Below are positions 23,627 to 35,039 of a DNA stretch of 62,713 nucleotides, one piece after another (position 1 is the first letter of the stretch; every line of letters starts with the position of its first letter). This stretch comes from Antrodiella citrinella (lineage: Eukaryota; Basidiomycota; Agaricomycetes; Polyporales; Steccherinaceae). The notes below the pieces were generated by a model. The model was given only the letters and a program-made list of their open reading frames with translations. It ran no database searches and was not told the origin of the DNA. The position numbers and the translations under genes are program-made. The DNA is taken from positions 1-62,713 of the forward strand of contig SGPM01000150.1 in the NCBI GenBank assembly GCA_004802725.1. Reading direction: 5' to 3'.

Positions 23627-24178
23627 TCAGACGGCACCCCGGAAGATTCTATCGTACACAAGATCGTGCCCCAACTGGTCTCTTTCCTTCTCCTCCTCCA
23701 GCTCTTTCCGCAACTTCTGCTCCGAGAAGTCCCTGAACACAATGCCCTTCTCTTTCAACGCCCTTAGTCCTAAGACCAGCCAAGTTTGGCAGTCAAAACT
23801 CTTATCGTGTTTGACCACGACCACATTCCCCAAGATGTCTTGCAGATTGGCGAGTTGGTCCCTCGGAACGTACCCGACGAGGCAACCCCCGCACAGAGTC
23901 CTTGACTGCATCCAATTCGGAGACTGCAGCAACTCGTGGACATACTGGAACGAATCCCAGTTACCACGGAGCTCATGGATATGAGCGGCCTGTGCAGAAA
24001 GCATGACCAGGAGCTGCCAGTGCTCAGTGCGTACAGGATGGCCGCTGATCGAGTATTGGCATACTACGAGTGGGTAGCCTTTGTCTGTGGCTACGCCGGG
24101 TTGCTGATCCTGCAACCGGCAGAGGTTGTATTAGAGACAAGAGCTATGGCAAGGCGCAGGACTCACAATGTGTGCCAT
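23627..24178 (-). CDS. Conserved basidiomycete hypothetical protein
   Basis: Two exons. Exon 1 (24167-24178) encodes only MAHI; the intron runs GTGAGTCCT..GTTGCAG and exon 2 starts at 24109 with DQQPGVATDKGY. I chose this start because exon 2 has no ATG of its own near its 5' end and the splice keeps frame. Blocks such as RTEHWQLLVML, HELRGNWDSFQY, GGCLVGYVP, LANLQDILGNVVVV, FDCQTWLVLGLRALKEKGI are typical of a family I know only as hypothetical proteins in Agaricomycetes. The C-terminal ~35 residues are a charged helix. About 165 residues, no signal peptide or membrane helix. Function unknown. It converges on the APH-like gene, with 123 bases between the stops. Confidence 0.75.
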
Positions 24179-26220
24179 TATGCAGTTTCCCGTTGATTGT
24201 TGATAGTTGGACGTTGGATTAGCACACGCCGCGATGGTGCGAGGATAAGCTTTAGTCTCATATCAAGACCCTCCACCCGCACAGCCGTGGAGGGTCTTGT
24301 CGCAAGGTAGGCATTGTGATAGACACATGTCTTGATACAAATTTGCTACCATCAAATTTCTTATCACCATACAATCCATCTCTTACCTCATACTAAGCCA
24401 AAGTCTATCAATGTACTCGTCCAGTTGGTGTACTCAGTGCTTGGTGCTTGGCTTCAAGCTTCAAGCTCAATCATGTATACGTGAGGTCTATCCGGTACAA
24501 ATTAAAGGCTACTACTGCCCACGATGAGTGTAACTTGGAAATGTAGTACCACCAAGTTCAGTGTGAGGATTTTCGATGCAACGAACATTCCCNCACCNTN
24601 GTTGGTCCTACTGCAGCCCACTGTCCAAGTCAACTATGTTTGAAGTCTCCTGGTGCTACTGGTACTTCATAGTTTACATACTTTGAACTTGGAATGGCCC
24701 GAGTGCGTTCGAGTTTTCGAGATCCTCCTCGTTGGGGCCATCAGCGCACGGTGACTGTCACAGTGTCACTGCAGCTAACTCGCTGAGCATTCCTGCAGCA
24801 CTGCAGCAGTGCTGCTCGGTCTAGTTGAACATTGCACAATAGCCCAACTTCAACACAGGTACTGCGAGTGTGAGGTGAATTGGTGTAAGTATGTCCCAGC
24901 ATGTACAGCGCGTGGTCGGTCTATGCATTGATGATGATATCAAGTTGAATAGACTACAATCTTACTCGTAACAATGTCGGACTATGACTCATAAGTAATT
25001 TTTCTATCAAAACATGTCAAAAACCCTACTTTGCGACAAGCCCTGAGGGGCTTGATCTGAGCCCAGCAAAAAATGAACAGTCCAGTGCAAGGGATCGTCT
25101 GTGTCGTCACGATGGTTGCCTCGTATACATCGCACAAGGGCACAAGTATCTTGCACTTTCCTGAAGTCCTGGATCTGGTCCAGGTCTGTAGGTGCCAAAG
25201 ATCAGATATCCAGAATGAGTGATAGATCGCAGAGTCTGTACTAAAAACTGACACTCTGGACGTCGTCTTTCACACTTTCCTGAGACCTGTTCCGTATTGG
25301 ACCCTCAAGATCCTGGCTGAGCCACGTTTGAGATCTCCGTCCAGCACGTCACGCTGACCACAGTGTGCTGAGATGCTAGCTTAGCGGACTCGGAGGGCAG
25401 ACCGCGGTTGAGGTGTCTATTTTTAGTTCACGTCAGAGCCTCTGCGAACTACGACATTCTCGAGCACTCAGCAGCATCCTGGACCGTCGACAGGATCCAA
25501 CGTACCAGATACTTCTTATCCTGAGGGTCTTCTGTCATCTGAGGAGAGCTTAAGCGGATCAATGCAATTTTTGACCTAGGTCTCACACGGGTTTCCTACC
25601 TGGACGAGGGTCTGTATGTCTCAGGCCGCAGGCGTCCACCACCGGCAGCGGATCGAAGAACACGTCATTGTTGGCCAGGATGCATCGAACCTTGCTGTGC
25701 TAACGATATGTGCCTGTTGACATTCTGGAGATCAGGGCTACGGACAAATTCTCGGACACAACGACGTACCTGTCGGCGACGAGTCCACATACCAACCTCA
25801 GTCCTCAGTCCTCAGGACACACCTCTCCCCCGTCGTCTCATACCCACAACGTACCGCACACCAATCAAGGAAAGAAAACAAAAAGGATCAAATACATATA
25901 CAATACGCACGCACACATACACTGTGATACACACCACCGTGTAAGATGTAACGTATATTCCAGGCCCAAGATATACTGAGAGAATATTACCAACGGCGGC
26001 GTTGGGGAAGGGGAGGGGGGTATAAGTTAACTTTAAAAAGCACGAAGGCAAGGGGGACATCTGAGTCGTTTCGTCGACACACATTGGTTCTAGGGGCTTT
26101 GTGGTGGTATATCGGTATCGCGTGAAGAGCAGACAAAGCAAGGGGAATAGAAGCACGGCAACAGCAAGAATGAAGAGCGGCAAGAAGGGTTGGGTCGGTA
26201 GAATCGTGGTGGGGGACGTT
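24179..26220. other. Two-kilobase gene-free region
   Basis: No credible gene. It contains a strong hairpin (24264-24299), a second GC-rich palindrome at 24795-24815, ambiguous bases at 24593-24600, CA-rich simple sequence near 25900-25935, and G-rich sequence near 26005-26020. The right end should hold the 3' UTR of the MFS gene. The 90-codon minus frame at 24982-25254 has no domain and no splice partner. Confidence 0.45.
24264..24299. repeat. Perfect 13-bp stem hairpin
   Basis: CAAGACCCTCCAC (24264-24276) is exactly complementary to GTGGAGGGTCTTG (24287-24299), with a 10-base loop. It lies about 85 bases upstream of the minus-strand conserved hypothetical gene. It could be a cruciform, an inverted binding site, or part of a small RNA. 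Confidence 0.8.
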
Positions 26221-28824
26221 TCAAAGGACGTATCGGAAGTCGCGGTTCTGGATGTCTGTCAAATCGAGGAATTCCTGATTGCGATATTCCCGGTGAGTAC
26301 GTTGTATGACGAGACACGTAAGAGAGAAAGTACCTTATCGACTTTCAGAGCCTCGGTGTTGCCGTTTTCTGATTTCTCGTTGACGTAGACGTTGTCGTAC
26401 TTAGCATCGTGTGGTTCATTGTTCCTGAGGGAATTCTGGCTCGCGAGATAAAATCGTAGAACCATGATGAGTACAGCGGTGGAAAACCAGCATGCGGACA
26501 AGATTGCCCAAGGAATGTGGTCCCTGGATGTGCAAGAATAATTAGACGGTCGGGACAAGACATCGATCAGCATGGAACATTATACATACCGAGGCTGGTA
26601 CTTCGCTTTCCAGTACTGTGAGCCCACAGAATTTCCTACGGCATAGCCGATCATGACAATGGCATTGGTTGAAATGCCTGCATGGAATATGCAACAGACG
26701 TCAGTGACAGCTCAGAGTCTCACGGTGAGCAGGGCTCAAATAAGCGACGGTACTGACGTTTCGTATGTCCTGCAGTGACAGCTCCCACCCATGCCAATAC
26801 GACGACAAAGGGCGCGATCGACGTAACTGTTTGGAGATGATTTATCAGAAGAACGCCACAGGTTGTATGAATGAAAACCGAAGGCACCTGAGATCCAGTA
26901 GGAAAATAAGAGACCGAATTTCTCGTTTGGCAGCGCATTGACGAGGATGGAACCGAGGATAGCGACAGCATAGGCCAGTGTAGCAGAGTAGGCTCTGCCG
27001 TTCTTCCAGTATGTTGCTGAAGTAACCGTACACAAGATGACCAAGACTAAGGAGAGTATGTCAGCTACCGCTGAAGGCGCAAATGTCAAGTGGAACCCTA
27101 CTTTCAACAGCGCCATCAACACAACCAAAGAGGGTTGTCTGCTCCACAGTGAAACCAAAGCCCTTCACAATGATTTGACGCTGGTTGCTCAGCTGGACAA
27201 TTCGAAGCGATCAGCTATGTCCTAAAGTACAGGTGTGGTGGAAAACATACCGAATTCGTGACATTGCTTTACGCCGACACGCACGGGTAGAAATGCATGA
27301 GGATGATACCCAGACAAATGTCACGTACATAGAGAACTTACGAGATGGCAGAGATGAAAAAGAACAACCAAGTCTTGGGATCCTTCAGGCATTCTATCAA
27401 GCTGAAAAGTACCGCCAGTCAGCGCTCAAGAAGAATCCGATGTATCACGCCGCAAAGCGTTACATGATAGGAACGGGAGAACTTACTGCTCCTTCTTCCA
27501 GTGCTTATTCTCCAAACCAGCCTGGTTGACCTTTATCCGTTCCACGGCCAGAACACGTTCTTCAGGGGTAAGGAACCTGGCTGTGGCCGGAGAATCTGGG
27601 AAGAAAAACCTATGGAAGATCACCAGGTAAGTGGCGTGAAACAATGCCTCTGTAATGAACATGACGAACCAGAATAGAACGGACACTATGAACGTGATGA
27701 TTCCAAAGATAATCATCAGCCTGGGATACGTGCATGTCAGAAGTGTTGTCGGCAGTGAGCGGAAAAATGCATTACCACTGCCAGGGTTCAAGAGGGCCGC
27801 CTGAAATATGCAATGTGCCGAATGCGATGAGACCAAGCATGACAATTGCGAAGCCATTCATCAAGACTGCAGAAGGTCAGCGCGGCTGGCATGAGTTTGT
27901 ACCGAAGAACTTACACCAATATCCTACGCGCTGAGATTGCTCCTGGCGCGTGTAGAACATAGAAGTTACGATCATGAAACCTGGTGTTATGGCGCCTTCA
28001 CAGATGCCCAGGAAAGCACGAGCAGCGAACAGCCCCCCGAAGTTGTGGCAGGCAGCATGAGACATCAAGGCCACGGACCAAACAAAAATGTTGACGCTGA
28101 CACGAGAAGGAAGGTTAGTAGGGTTCAGGGAAAAACTAAATGAAACTGTGCGCCTCACCTCATCCACTTGCCGACCGGTAGGTACTGCAATGCGAGGTTC
28201 TGCGGGTATTCGAACGCGAGGAAGAACAGGTAGAAGATGGTATTCAGCCAATTGAACTGGTTTTGGTTTATGTGTGCCCCGTCGCTGAATAGAACATGTT
28301 GAGTTGACCGGCGAGAAATTTTTCAGAGAAAAGCGTACAATAGACCCAACACTGCGGACTAGGAGAAAGTCAGATGCGGCGTAACAGTGGCGTACTCTAT
28401 CGCGTACCTGGCCCAAGGTCGTTTTGTCCGCGAACTGCATCCTTTGGCAACCGTTCAGCCTCTCTGGTTTCCCCAACGCGAAGACGTGCATCACTCACAT
28501 GTACAGGACTAGAGAAGAAACCAATGAGTCAGGTGAGATTGAAAAGGCTGGCAGAGACTACATACCACACATGAGAGGCATAAGATGCCAGTCAATCTTG
28601 CGCCTTTCCGTCACCAGTGAATAATCCAGTGACATGCAAGGGGACGCGCACGGTACTCACCTAATCCTTGCTGCCTCCTCCGGGTCGAGAACAACTTCCT
28701 TCCCTGCTATCAAGTGAGCAGCGACATCGACGTCGCGCGAGTCGAGGACAGGATGGACGATAGGACCTGACTCGGGCTTGAGAGAGTCAGTGACACTAGA
28801 GTCGTCGGCCTTTGAGTCTGACAT
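26221..28824 (-). CDS. MFS permease, anion:cation symporter type (Dal5-like)
   Basis: Major facilitator of the ACS family, which imports organic anions such as allantoate, nicotinate, pantothenate or thiamine precursors by proton symport; the substrate cannot be told. The start MSDSKADDSSVTDSLKPES leads to a cytosolic tail ending DPEEAARIR. Membrane segments visible across exons include FVWSVALMSHAACHNFGGLF followed by ARAFLGICEGAITPGFMI and VTSMFYTRQEQ (family signature), FGIITFIVSVLFWFV, FLTPEERVLAVERIKVNQ (central loop), KVGFHLTFAPSAVADILSLV, YWISGAFGFHSYNLW and ILSACWFSTAVLIMVLRFYL. The last exon ends FLDLTDIQNRDFRYVL, the standard C-terminus of Dal5-like permeases, with TGA at 26221-26223. 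About ten introns. An upstream in-frame ATG (28851) would add nine residues. Plasma membrane location is likely. Confidence 0.92.
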
Positions 28825-29929
28825 GATTGCTGGGCTCAGACTCAGCAGCACGTCGTTCAGAGAGAGGAAGAGGACGAGGAGGGGACAGTATGCGAGGAGG
28901 AAGAGAGGGTATTTAATGGAATGGACGGCTTACTCACGGAAGCAACTCTCACCCGGAGCAGCGGGTTGATATCAGACAGTGAATTCTCTCGATGAAGATT
29001 CAACAGCCGACATCCTCCCTCAATCGTCGCATTCTATAAACATCCAGGACCTGGAGACGTCTGATGTTGCTCAGAACTTTCAATGGCATGTTGCTGCCGC
29101 TGTCCCTGTCGAAAGCAAGCCTGAGTAGCAGATGAAGAGGCGGTAAACGCTCATTTAGATCCCACTACTAATTTCGTAAGTTACTAAGTATACCGTCTCC
29201 CAAACACGCATCCACGTTTGAGCACTCTCAACGTCGTCGACGTTCACAAACCCACCTTGGTCAGGATAAACGACCATAGTCAGCCGCAGCTTGCCCGCGC
29301 TACGCTGCCGGCATCGATCCAATCGATCCAAGTCATAAATACTGCATGAATGTACGCTAGTGCGAACCTAGTTACCTACTTCTCCGGACAATCACTCACC
29401 TATCCAGGTCGAATCCTATAGCCGTATCCGCCTGGATATAATGTCCCTTCGGACCCTTCCCGTCTCAATGCCGTTGACACTGCTCGACCCACTTCAAGCT
29501 TCAACGACGACCCTTCCCGTCTCTCGTCGACTTCTTGCAGCGCTGCTATTGCTCCAAATGTTTCAATCGTGCCGATTCAATAGCAGAACGCTCTTTTGCT
29601 CGTACTTGACACTATCTGCATAGCCCATGGGGTTGTTAACAGAGGCACTGCCTGTGATAGCCGTCTTATGCACTTAGTCTGAGGGCTTCGAGCCTGAGAT
29701 TCGGGAGGCAGAAAATTGTACGTTTGGGACTTGACGCGTAACGGATCACAAGCCTGAAGATGGACCGGGACAACGCATCAAAACGACATCGCGCTTCGCG
29801 GCCCCTGGTCTTCCGCACCGCACGGCGGCACACTGGGCAGCCATGCCCTTCACCAGTCATGCTTGGACGCCATGTCGCATGGTGATCCTCTTGGAATCCA
29901 CCAGGATACCAGCTCTCGATCTGCTCCAT
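28825..29929. other. Intergenic, no gene recognised
   Basis: About 1.1 kb upstream of the MFS gene. It contains one copy of a 31-base dispersed repeat (29376-29406). An 87-codon minus frame (29666-29929) abuts the next ORF in the same frame across a TAG and has no recognised domain. Confidence 0.4.
29376..29406 (+). repeat. Dispersed 31-base repeat, copy A
   Basis: Matches 47260-47290 with one mismatch; the core is TACTTCTCCGGACAATCACT. Weaker similarity extends about 60 bases upstream of both copies, including AGTCAT(A/G)AATAC and GCGAAC. Probably remnants of an old transposon or UTR. Confidence 0.7.
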
Positions 29930-30340
29930 CTACGTCTCCCTCAGGCTACCAACCGTTAGACCGGCCACGAAGTCCTGCGTCTTAGGCAACGTCATGCCTA
30001 AGCCTATTATCCCGTGCAGGAGGTTATCCAGCGCGTCAGGATCCACATCGTTTCGTCTCAGCGCGCGAGCCATGTCGTTCCGCAGGTTATCCAGATCGCC
30101 TTGCATGAGGGCTATTCGCAGGATGTCGAGAGCACGGAATGTGATTGTGGACTCGGCTGGTGCGGGGAGTTGAGTGATGGTTTGGCGGTCCGCAGTGTCC
30201 ATGACGGGATACAAAGCTGGATGGGAGCTTCTCGGATGGTCGTCTGGGCAAGTCATGTGTGGACCGCTGCGTTGTTTTGTGAGGAGGTAACTTCGTTCTT
30301 TCTGGATGCTGTATATATACCAGCAGAGGTCTTTGCACAC
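29930..30340 (-). CDS. Hypothetical protein, weak
   Basis: A 136-codon frame. The last ~90 residues look protein-like: TFRALDILRIALMQGDLDNL, MARALRRNDVDPDALDNLLH, LPKTQDFVAGLTVG. No family was recognised. Several ATGs are possible; MDTADRQTITQL (47 codons in) gives the most protein-like product. The stop TAG is followed at once by an in-frame ATG opening a further 87 codons (to 29666) with a CPVCRRAVRK motif, so a longer gene broken by one stop, or an unseen intron, is possible. Confidence 0.35.
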   Translation of the reverse strand: MCKDLCWYIYSIQKERSYLLTKQRSGPHMTCPDDHPRSSHPALYPVMDTADRQTITQLPAPAESTITFRALDILRIALMQGDLDNLRNDMARALRRNDVDPDALDNLLHGIIGLGMTLPKTQDFVAGLTVGSLRET

Positions 30341-30732
30341 TGCGAAATAATGATGTGGAAACGGTTGCTTATGGCGAACAATGGTTCTTGTGCTGAGAAT
30401 GAGCAGTAAACGAATTCCTTCTCAAGGTTGCCGCAGCCTTGGCCTGTCAATAGACCTCGGGCTCTATTACGGACAATTGAACCATTTCAACACTCGATTC
30501 TTAATCCTACATCTATCAGCGTGTAAAGTTGAAAAAGGTAACATCTGTATACGCACATAGACATCCTGCTCAGTCAGAGCAGCAGCCGCAGGACTTGTAC
30601 ACAGTACAGTGACTTTGCCGCAGAGGCACAAATAAATAAGCGCCAAGTATGTGTTTTGTGGCGGCAATTCGCTCAGCGCGGGTCTCATAGTACTCCATAA
30701 CCAAATCCAAACTCGCAGTCTACCGTTTGTAC
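30341..30732. other. Divergent intergenic region upstream of the myotubularin gene
   Basis: Nearly 400 bases with no coding signal. It should contain the promoter of the plus-strand phosphatase gene. Confidence 0.4.
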
Positions 30733-33700
30733 ATGGATGCCATTCGTGTAGCAAAGGTGCGTCTCTCTGGAAAGGATTCATCTAATGCAACTACTGAGTG
30801 GATTTGGTCAGGTCGAAGATGTGTTGTGCAGCAAGGGCGGCACTTCACACCGAGGAACGATCCATCTAACTACACACCATCTCATTTTCCGATACGATGA
30901 CTCTGCGAAGGATGAGATGTGGGTAAGTCGTGTCATGCTATACCTTTCAGTACACGCTGAGTTGCTATGCACGTCTGTGCAGGTCCCATACCCTTTGGTT
31001 TCATTAGTCACCCGACTGCCTCAGACAATGTACGGCCTGAGTCCCCTTACGATCCGGACGCGGACCTTCGAGACATTCACTTTGACGTTTAAGTCAGAGA
31101 AGGAAGTGAGCGACGTTTTTGAGAGCATCAAGGAGCTCACAGTTGCTAGTACGTCCTTTTCATTACATTGATTCAATGATTGTGCCAAGTCAGTCCTTGA
31201 CTGCTTCCCCTTGCCCGCAGCGTCCATCAACCAACTATACGCCTTCGACTATACACCCAACCCCCCACTGAACGCTAAGAACGGATGGTCTCTGTACTCG
31301 CCGCGAGATGAGTTTAGTCGCATGGGGGTAGGGTCAAGGACAAAGGCGTGGAGATTTACCGACATCAACAAAGACTACTCGGTACGTCGCCTGCTCGCGT
31401 TATATCTCATCTACCTAATCGTGTAACATCAAGTCATTCACCCTAGTTCTCCCCCACTTACCCTGCAAAATTAGTCATTCCTGCGCGGATAAGTGATACT
31501 ACTTTGCAGTACGCTGTGAAGTATCGCAGTAAAGCTCGGATTCCTGTCCTCACGTATTTGCATTGGGCGAACTATGTTAGTGTTATCTTCTTCGCTACGA
31601 TCTTGTCTAACATGGTATATAGGGGAGTATAACGCGTTCGAGTCAGCCCATGGTTGGCCTGACGAGCAATAGGTCCATCCAGGATGAGAAGCTTATTGAA
31701 GCCATCTTCCAAACCCACCGCTCGCCAGAGCTACACGCATCAAACGGCGCCGTGTACGGCGCAACATCCACGAATCTCATCATTGACGCTCGTCCTACCA
31801 CGAATGCAGTTGCGAACACCGCGAAAGGCGCAGGAACAGAGAACATGGACCATTACAAGGACGCGAAGAAGGCGTATTTGGGTATCGACAACATCCATAC
31901 CATGCGGGACTCGCTGACGAAAGTCATCGAAGCGTTGAGGGAGACAGAGATGATCGCTGCGAGTGCGTCGGGGAACGTCCCAGGCGAGAGCGTCGCAATG
32001 CCAATTTTGGATAGGCAAGCACTGCGGCGGTCGGGGTGGCTTAGACATCTATCTGCTATCATGGAGGGCTCGCTCCTGATTGTGCGCAACGTCCATGTCA
32101 ACTCGTCGCACGTCTTGATCCACTGTTCGGATGGGTGGGACCGTACTGCGCAGTTGTCTGCTCTGTCGCAGATCTGCTTGGACCCATTCTATAGGACAGT
32201 CCAAGGGTTTCAGATCCTGGTGGAGAAAGATTGGTTGTCTTTCGGCCACAAGTTCCTCGACCGATGTGGTCACCTTTCGTCGGAGAAGTTCTTCGTGGCT
32301 CCCGTGGACAACGGCAACAACCCTAGTGGTGCCGAGGCAGCGCAAGCGTTCTTTGCGTCCGTGCAGAACCGTTTTGCATCTCAGCATCATCTCAAGGAGA
32401 CGAGTCCTGTATTCCACCAGTTCCTGGAATCCGTCCGCCAAGTGCAGCGTCAGTTCCCCGAAAGGTTCGAGTTCAACGAACGGTTCTTGCGGCAACTCCA
32501 CTATCATCTTTATTCCTGCCAGTTTGGTAGCTTCCTTTGCAATAGCGAGAGGGAGCGACGGGTCGGAGATGGTGGTCCTGCGGTGGCAGATGTGACGGTC
32601 AGCGTCTGGGATTGGTTCAATTCTGCTCCGGAGGACGAACTTAACATCAACCCGGATTACGATCCTTCACTGGATGAATCTAACAGGCCGAAACCTGACA
32701 TGGGCGTCTTGTTCATCAATCCCAAGGATGTGCGATTCTGGAACGAGCTGTACGGACGGACAGATGAAGAGATGAACGGGAGGTTTGCAGTTAAACACGC
32801 GGTGGCGGAAGGCCCCGAGTTCGTTGCGCCTATCGAGAATGCAGAAGAAGACCCTACTGTTCTTTCGACAAGCGCACCTTCTATTCCCTTACCACCGTCT
32901 CCATCACCTTCGCCATCCGCATCTGCGCTTCCCAAACCTGCATTGCCGAGGACGAGTCCGCCAACGCCCGATGGATCGGCGGAGTCTGGCGCGTCTTCTA
33001 TTCCTCCTGCCTCCCCCGTGCGGACAAGACAGGAAAGCTTGAGGCCTTTTGACACGGCCTCCATGGCATCTGCGTTCAGCTTGAAGACTACAACCGGCTC
33101 GCACCTCGCCCGACGTTCTCCTTCGCCTGTACAACGTGTTCCTCCCTCCCCAAGAGGATCACCCGCACCCCCAGCCGCCGCCGAGCTGTTCTCCGCTGGT
33201 GCTGGGGGCATACGATCCATGTGGGGTAAACTGTCTTCAAACGCGTCCGCCGCGTTCTCAGTCGTGCAGGACGCCTATGGTTCTGTGGCGCAAGACATGC
33301 AAGGACTGTCAGTCGCAGGAGGCACCGGGACTTCTCCGACTGGTGGCGAGTTGAAGAGCAAGGAGGAGATCAGTACCTGGTCGGGCGGCAGGCCCTCATC
33401 ACCGTCACGCAGGAGTTCAACGATATCGTATACGATCGGTCGTACGACGAATCCCTGGTCAACGAACACGACGCGTCACGGACCAAATGTGCCATCGATG
33501 CTCATTGACAACCCTTGGGATACTGCGCCGCGGTCGTCGCCTAATCATCCGCCGCTTGGTGATCCTTTTACACTCGGGTCTCAGACCGCTATTCCACCAG
33601 CGACTCAATCGAGGTCTATACCGCCACCATCCCAGCCGTCGGCTCTCACCTCTACGAACACTCCCTCGAAGCCCCTTTCCCTTGATTCCATATCGCTGGA

Positions 33701-33836
33701 AGAGTCGTTGTCCACGCCGACTGATTTCAGTGTGAATCAACGGGCGCCATCGAGGATACTGTCTCAGGCGCAGACAGGATCTGAATCGCCACCCCTCGCC
33801 CTCCACAACCACCGCCTTCAGATCCGCTCGGGGTAG
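30733..33836 (+). CDS. YMR1: Myotubularin-family phosphoinositide 3-phosphatase
   Basis: Removes the 3-phosphate of PI3P and PI(3,5)P2 on endosomal/vacuolar membranes. Exon 1 (30733-30756) encodes MDAIRVAK and joins VEDVLCSKGGTSHRGTIHL and TTHHLIF, matching the N-terminal PH-GRAM start of yeast Ymr1. Short exons follow, giving YGLSPLTIRTRTFETFTLTF, NGWSLYSPRDEFSRMGVGSR, ARIPVLTYLHWANYG and ITRSSQPMVGLTSNRSIQDE. The long last exon (from about 31625) has the Cx5R catalytic loop LIHCSDGWDRTAQLSAL, then FLDRCGHLSSEKFF and the domain end VSVWDWFNSAPEDELN. After that come about 300 residues of Ser/Pro-rich, probably disordered sequence that yeast Ymr1 lacks. The catalytic Cys, Asp and Arg are present, so it is not one of the inactive myotubularins. 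Confidence 0.95.
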
Positions 33837-34178
33837 GGTTTTCATAGCTGATATGTTCGCGTATCTCGATCATGTCGTTGTTATTGCTGTACCACCACCC
33901 CATCGCACTGTAGAATTATTACACCACTTCGTACAACCTGGCCCAATACCGCCACTTGGCCTGGAGCCCACGAGCGATCTCGTTATGAGGTGATACGGAA
34001 CCCCAATGCCAATCCACTCCTCCGTCATTGTCTTATGCTGAAGCGTTGGGTCCTTTGACAATCGTTGTACAGTCTCTGCGACTTAGATACACCACATAAC
34101 GAACCTAAAGTGGAGGATAAGTTACTTGCTTATTCCATACGCTGTGTCTCCCGCCACCCACTTCTCTATGTCTCATCG
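33837..34178. other. Spacer with diverged direct repeat
   Basis: Between the stops of the myotubularin and riboflavin kinase genes, which converge. Carries one copy of a split repeat (33861-33924) also found just upstream of the riboflavin kinase start. No gene seen. Confidence 0.4.
33861..33924 (+). repeat. Split direct repeat flanking riboflavin kinase, left copy
   Basis: GTATCTCGATCATGTC, then 27 unmatched bases, then CGCACTGTAGAATTATTACA(C). The right copy (34711-34751) has the same two blocks only 4 bases apart, with one mismatch. Confidence 0.65.
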
Positions 34179-34692
34179 TTATACCATAGCTCTTGGGCTC
34201 TTCTGCTCTGCCGTTTCTCGCACCAACCAACTCCCATCCAACGTGCCCTTGCCCGTCTCTCGTAATGCCCACGCCTCGCGATCCAAGCTATTACGCGCTA
34301 CATCGCAGTCCAAGTGGATGTCATCGATCAGCCCTTGCAGATCGTCGTAGTCTTTCTTCTCCGCGATGAAACCCGTGATCAACAGACGCATCTCGACGCC
34401 GTAGAAGTCAGCCTCGAACTCGTGGAGCACATGCACCTCAGCCGAGCGCGTCGTGTTCTTGTAAAACTTGTTGTACCCGATCGACATGACCATGGGATAT
34501 ACGCTGAACCCGGAGTGCGCCTGCAGGGCTGTGGTGGTGGTGTGTGACGATGTTGAGTTAAAGTACACCCCGGACTCGACATCAGCGATCCATGGAGGTG
34601 GGGATGCCTATTTCTTTGGAGCCACGCCCGGAGCCTCTGATGACTTTGCCTTGCATCTGCAGGGGGTACGGTGCTTCGAGTGCCGTGGTCAT
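34179..34692 (-). pseudogene. FMN1: Riboflavin kinase, frame broken by an internal loss
   Basis: Riboflavin kinase phosphorylates riboflavin to FMN. The N-terminal half reads MTTALEAPYPLQMQGKVIRG and continues GSGRGSKEIGIPT, the conserved flavokinase start. It then hits a stop four codons on (SMDR, TGA). One frame over, the protein continues PPWIADVESGVYFN, SVYPMVMSIGYNKFYKNT, RSAEVHVLHEFEADFYG, YDDLQGLIDDIHLDCDVA and RNSLDREAW. The segment normally between GIPT and PWIADV (A-N-L-P-V and a few more residues, about 30 bases) is absent, and no GT..AG pair could restore frame. So this is a deletion with frameshift or an assembly error. The enzyme is essential, so either an intact copy lies elsewhere or the sequence here is wrong. 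The C-terminal half is otherwise well conserved, arguing for a recent event or an error. Confidence 0.82.
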
Positions 34693-35039
34693 AAAGATTG
34701 CGATGTTGTTGTATCTCGATCGTGTCTGTACGCACTGTAGAATTATTACACAATCCGTGTCCATGCCCTTTCGCGCGTGGCCACCCCATGTTTCTTCTTG
34801 TACACGTCCTTGGGACTGATTAAGATTAATAGCATTAGCCATGGAGGAACGTTCCCAAGCCATTTGGGTGCGATTGCGTGATGTTGCCCAATAGGGCAGA
34901 TCAGGGGTGCTCGGGGTCTCGCGCTCATTAAATTTATAGACTCGTCCAACTTTGCCAGCCTTTTTGCAACCATCGCAGGTTTCACTCCTCCCACCATCCT
35001 CCTCGTCCCCTTCTCATCGTCCAACGTCGTCTCGTCATC
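34693..35039. other. Divergent promoter of riboflavin kinase and SAM synthetase
   Basis: 347 bases. Holds the right copy of the split repeat (34711-34751), a CCAAT-like GCCCAATAGG near 34887, and an AAATTTATAGA TATA-like element near 34929-34939, about 100 bases before the SAM synthetase ATG. The leader before that ATG is pyrimidine-rich, as in highly expressed fungal genes. Confidence 0.45.
34711..34751 (+). repeat. Split direct repeat flanking riboflavin kinase, right copy
   Basis: Partner of 33861-33924; contains GTATCTCGATCGTGTC and CGCACTGTAGAATTATTACA(C). Confidence 0.65.

Noticed and set aside
20034..28824. Secondary-metabolite cluster from the kinase, unknown and MFS genes
   Set aside because: No backbone enzyme (PKS, NRPS, terpene cyclase) or tailoring set is present; the MFS protein is a Dal5-type importer and not a drug exporter.
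34592..34819. Plus-strand ORF over the riboflavin kinase start
   Set aside because: Antisense shadow; the minus strand carries the conserved flavokinase blocks.
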